Source: Corylus avellana
Taxonomy: Eukaryota; Streptophyta; Magnoliopsida; Fagales; Betulaceae
Reading direction: 5' to 3'
Assembly (NCBI RefSeq): GCF_901000735.1
Contig: NC_081541.1
Span: 4,147,021-4,211,020 of the forward strand
Length of the DNA stretch: 64,000 nucleotides
The position numbers and the translations under genes were made by a program. Below the pieces are notes generated by a model. It was not told where the DNA came from. It did no database searches and saw only the letters and a list, made by a program, of their open reading frames with translations. Positions 61,032-64,000 of this stretch are shown piece by piece (within the stretch, counting starts at the first letter, position 1; every line of letters starts with the position of its first letter).

Positions 61032-61396
61032 GGGTAAAGTGAACTTTACCCCCTCAAACTATCATTCCAATGACAATTTACTACTCAAACTATCAATTGC
61101 GACAATTTACCCTACAAACTACCAAAGCAATAATAATGTACTCATAATTTTAACAAAATGACGAAATTACTCTTACTAAAATAAAAACAACAATAATAAA
61201 ATTTAATTTTTTTAAAATTTTAAAAGTATTTTTGTCTGATTGAAAATTCTATAGGGGTAATTCTGTCATTTTGCTAGCATTTGATGGTACATTGTCATTG
61301 TTTTGATAATTTGGAAGGTAAATTGTCGCAATTAATAATTTAGGAGATAAATTGTCATTGAGGTGGTAATTTGAGGGGGTTAAGTAGACTTTACTC
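61032..61396. mobile_element. Mutator-type hairpin MITE with 9-bp TSD
   Basis: GGGTAAAGTGAACTTTACCC on the left pairs with GGGGTTAAGTAGACTTTACTC on the right. ACAATTTACC/GGTAAATTGTC pairs lie further in. AAATATTAA flanks both sides (61023-61031 and 61397-61405), a perfect 9-bp duplication. Length is 365 bp, no coding. Confidence 0.88.
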
Positions 61397-61405
61397 AAAT
61401 ATTAA

Positions 61406-63690
61406 CAAACAATTTAACCCAAAACACTAAAAAAATAATACTGTTTTACACCAAAAACTAAAATCACTCCCCCAAAAGTGATTAACAATCAGACTTTCCT
61501 CCAAATCGGATCTCACTCTATAAATTTCTCAGATGTCTTTTAACATATAAAAAATACATCATTTTTTAATTAATGTGTGACAGGCACATAACCTTTTAAT
61601 AAAACTATTAAAAATATGTGTTTTTTCTTAACCCACATAGACTTAATTCCTGTCCAAACTTTATGCCAACATCTTGAAGACAACAGCTCTTTTTAGTTGA
61701 GTTTGATAGGCAACCCTGATAAAGATTCAAGGACATCCATAGTCAAAAGTTGTTATCTCTAGATTCATTTTCTTTGAATTATACTTTGTCGTAATCCGAC
61801 TATTTTTTTAGTTTTTATTTTCTGTTATTATTCTTTGAGTTCCTTATGAATTATGATTGTTGAGGGTTTCTCTTCTTTTGTTGAGGGTTTCTATCAAAAG
61901 AAGAGGATAATTTATTCTCAAACGTCTTATTATAAGACACCATCATCAAGGACATGAGATTGGTACCAGTCAGTCTGTCGATCAGATCAAGGACATGACA
62001 TTAATTCTTCATGTTTGATATTGGTTTTGAAAAATGTTTTTATAATTTTGGTCCCAAAAATTGTTTTGATATCATATAAAAATAAAAATAAAATTTATTG
62101 GGGTCCACATTTAAAAAAAGTTAGGTATTTTGAGAGAAGAAAAAAGAGTGTTTTTAGGTTTAAAAACATAAAAGTAATGCCATTCACTTATTTAATATGT
62201 TTTTGTTTTAAAAAAAAAAAATTAATATCAATATTAGATTTATATTTTTAGCTAACTTCACCGTTAGAGCATTTCCAATGAAGGAACTAAATTGTACTTT
62301 TATCTAAAATGGCTAATCAGATTTGTAAAAAACTCACTACATTGGATTAGCCAAAAAAAAGAAGAAAAAAAAAGCAAAATAGATATTTTATTAGATTAGC
62401 CAAAAATATATGTTGCATGTAGCGGTACTTTTCTCATGAGTCGTTTCATTTTTTTATTGTTTCTCTCACCCGTTTTCTCTTTTCCCAAAATTTTCTCCTT
62501 CTATTTCTCTTCCACATCTCTCTTTTTACAAAATTTTCTCCTACTATTTCTTTCTCTACATCTCTTTTTTCCCAAAAGTTGAAAAATAGGATATTTAGGA
62601 AAAATACAATCCTTATAAATTTTTTTTTTAATGATATAGATAAAAATATAGCTAATCGAATGTAGAATGTATTTAAAAATTCATTAGCTAAACTAGATAA
62701 AATAAGTTTTGAATAGTCATTTTGCATAAAAATTTGACTCTTTCATTATGAATGCTCTTAAGGTTGATGCACACTATTTTCGTCTAGAGTCGTGAGGATT
62801 TTAGTTAGATCTTAGTTTTCTTTTTGATTTGGGTAGCTTTTAATTCTCTTGTTATATACATGCAAGAGCTAGCTTAATAGTAGTGGCTCGAAGGAATATT
62901 TTGTAGGATTCAATGGACCGAGATCCCTGCAATTGGTTGCTTGAATTGCTGTTAATTCGGGTAGCTAGCTAAGAAAGGGTTTCAATAGCGTTTACCTGTT
63001 CGTCTCAATCTATTCGAGCATGCGAGCCTTTAGAACGATCCAGGTAAAAACGCTAATCATATTTGCATTATCACTCTAAAATAACTAGTCAATTTAGAGT
63101 TTACATAAAATCACTTATAACGCTTAGTATCACTCATGAATATCTTTCTATATAGACAACTCTCCGTCCCAGTATGAGACCAATGTGTTATAGCCCTATA
63201 GTGGCCCTCTCTTGTTAGGGGTTTCGAAGAGTTCCAGTTCGGTCATGGTTTGGGTTTTTTTTTTTTTTTTTTTTTTAATGAATAGTAGGATTATATAGTA
63301 AGTTGAAATTGGAAGAAAAGATAAAACTCTAATGGATGAATCTAATCTGACCAAAAAGGACGAACCATCTAAATTGATGATGAGCTAAATGAGAGTGGTG
63401 ACCAAAACTTGCTCAAGAAATGTCACCAAAAGAGCTTTCGAAGCTTAAATTTTGTGTTGCAAACTTCTCAAGAAAAAGTCCCACCTAATATCATCGCATT
63501 ATTTCAATCATTTGCGACACCTTCAAGGCTACAAGGAAAGTGAAGGCTGGCTGGTTTCTAGTCAGCTTCACACCCTCCTAAAGCTCTTCTTTGTGCCATG
63601 TCTAATGAAACATTCCTTCTTATTACGCCATGTAAACCCACTAGAATTTAACAATTTATCATTTTGTTTATTGGTATAGAAAAGATGTCC
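61406..63690. other. AT-rich intergenic region
   Basis: No gene recognised. Local direct repeats include TTGTTGAGGGTTTCT (about 61857 and 61880), GATCAAGGACATGA-like words at 61920-62000, and TTTCTCTTCCACATCTCTCT-like words at 62460-62570. Confidence 0.4.
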
Positions 63691-63691
63691 T

Positions 63692-63900
63692 TTAGAATAT
63701 TAGTCAAATGATTAAATTATTATTTTGAATTTTTAACTTTTGGGATCAACGGTTACTTAACATGGTATTATGACAAAGGTTTTAAGATGAGAGCGGATAT
63801 ATATTTAACATGTTTCACGTGTTGGGTAAGTGGGAGTTTTAAAATATTAATTAAATGATTTTTTTTTCTTTCAGTTTTAGAATAAATTGCGATTTAAAAC
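63692..63900 (+). mobile_element. degenerate copy of the 36.7 kb TRIM family
   Basis: An LTR-like unit ends ACTTAACA at 63762 and is followed by TGGTATTATGACAAAGG, a decayed primer site. The interior ends TAAGTGGGAG, and a second LTR-like unit begins TTTTAAAATATTAATTAAAT at about 63837. Order and spacing match the intact element at 36747-37027. Confidence 0.6.
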
Positions 63901-64000
63901 CTTGGCAAATTAATCAAAGGTTAATAAATAGATGAATTGAATGATTTAGATGTTTCATGTGTTGGGTAATGGTAGGAGTTAGAGCACTCTAATACCACGA

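Overview
The window is AT-rich plant nuclear DNA. Genes have GT-AG introns and lie far apart in DNA full of poly-A/T runs, (TA)n tracts, hairpin MITEs, SINE-like copies and LTR pieces. The gene set (PLATZ factor, plant-type prohibitin, vacuolar ATPase subunit H, plastid-type pfkB kinase, defensin-like peptides) indicates a flowering plant. Repeat style and intron sizes suggest a eudicot, perhaps woody; the species cannot be read from the sequence.

Layout: 0.6-1.7 kb, LTR-like fragment split by a MITE. 3.8-4.4 kb (-), intronless gamma-glutamylcyclotransferase/AIG2-like gene. 5.3-5.9 kb, GC-rich repeat around a 100-N gap. 8.2-13.2 kb (+), prohibitin with five coding exons and a probable 5'UTR intron. 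18.8-20.0 kb (+), PLATZ zinc-binding factor whose first coding exon is just the ATG. 20-29 kb, repeats only. 29.2-35.8 kb (-), pfkB-family kinase with a truncated Copia-type LTR element in an intron. 36.5-43 kb, a decayed tandem array with two defensin-like genes, a complete 281-bp miniature LTR retrotransposon, a copied piece of kinase intron and nested transposons. 44.7-51.0 kb (+), V-ATPase subunit H with one non-canonical splice donor. 52.2-55.1 kb (+), small Cys/His-rich (CHORD-like) protein whose 3' end is tandemly duplicated. 55-64 kb, repeats, including a three-LTR tandem miniature element.

The genes form no operon or pathway. The five large ones are ordinary single-copy-style housekeeping or regulatory genes. 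The unusual material is the defensin-like array: both copies carry one surplus A at the equivalent homopolymer just before the fourth cysteine, yet the downstream cysteine frame survives, completely in copy 2. Second is the T at +1 of intron 4 of the V-ATPase gene. I see no CRISPR array, tRNA gene, rRNA gene or bacterial-type system.
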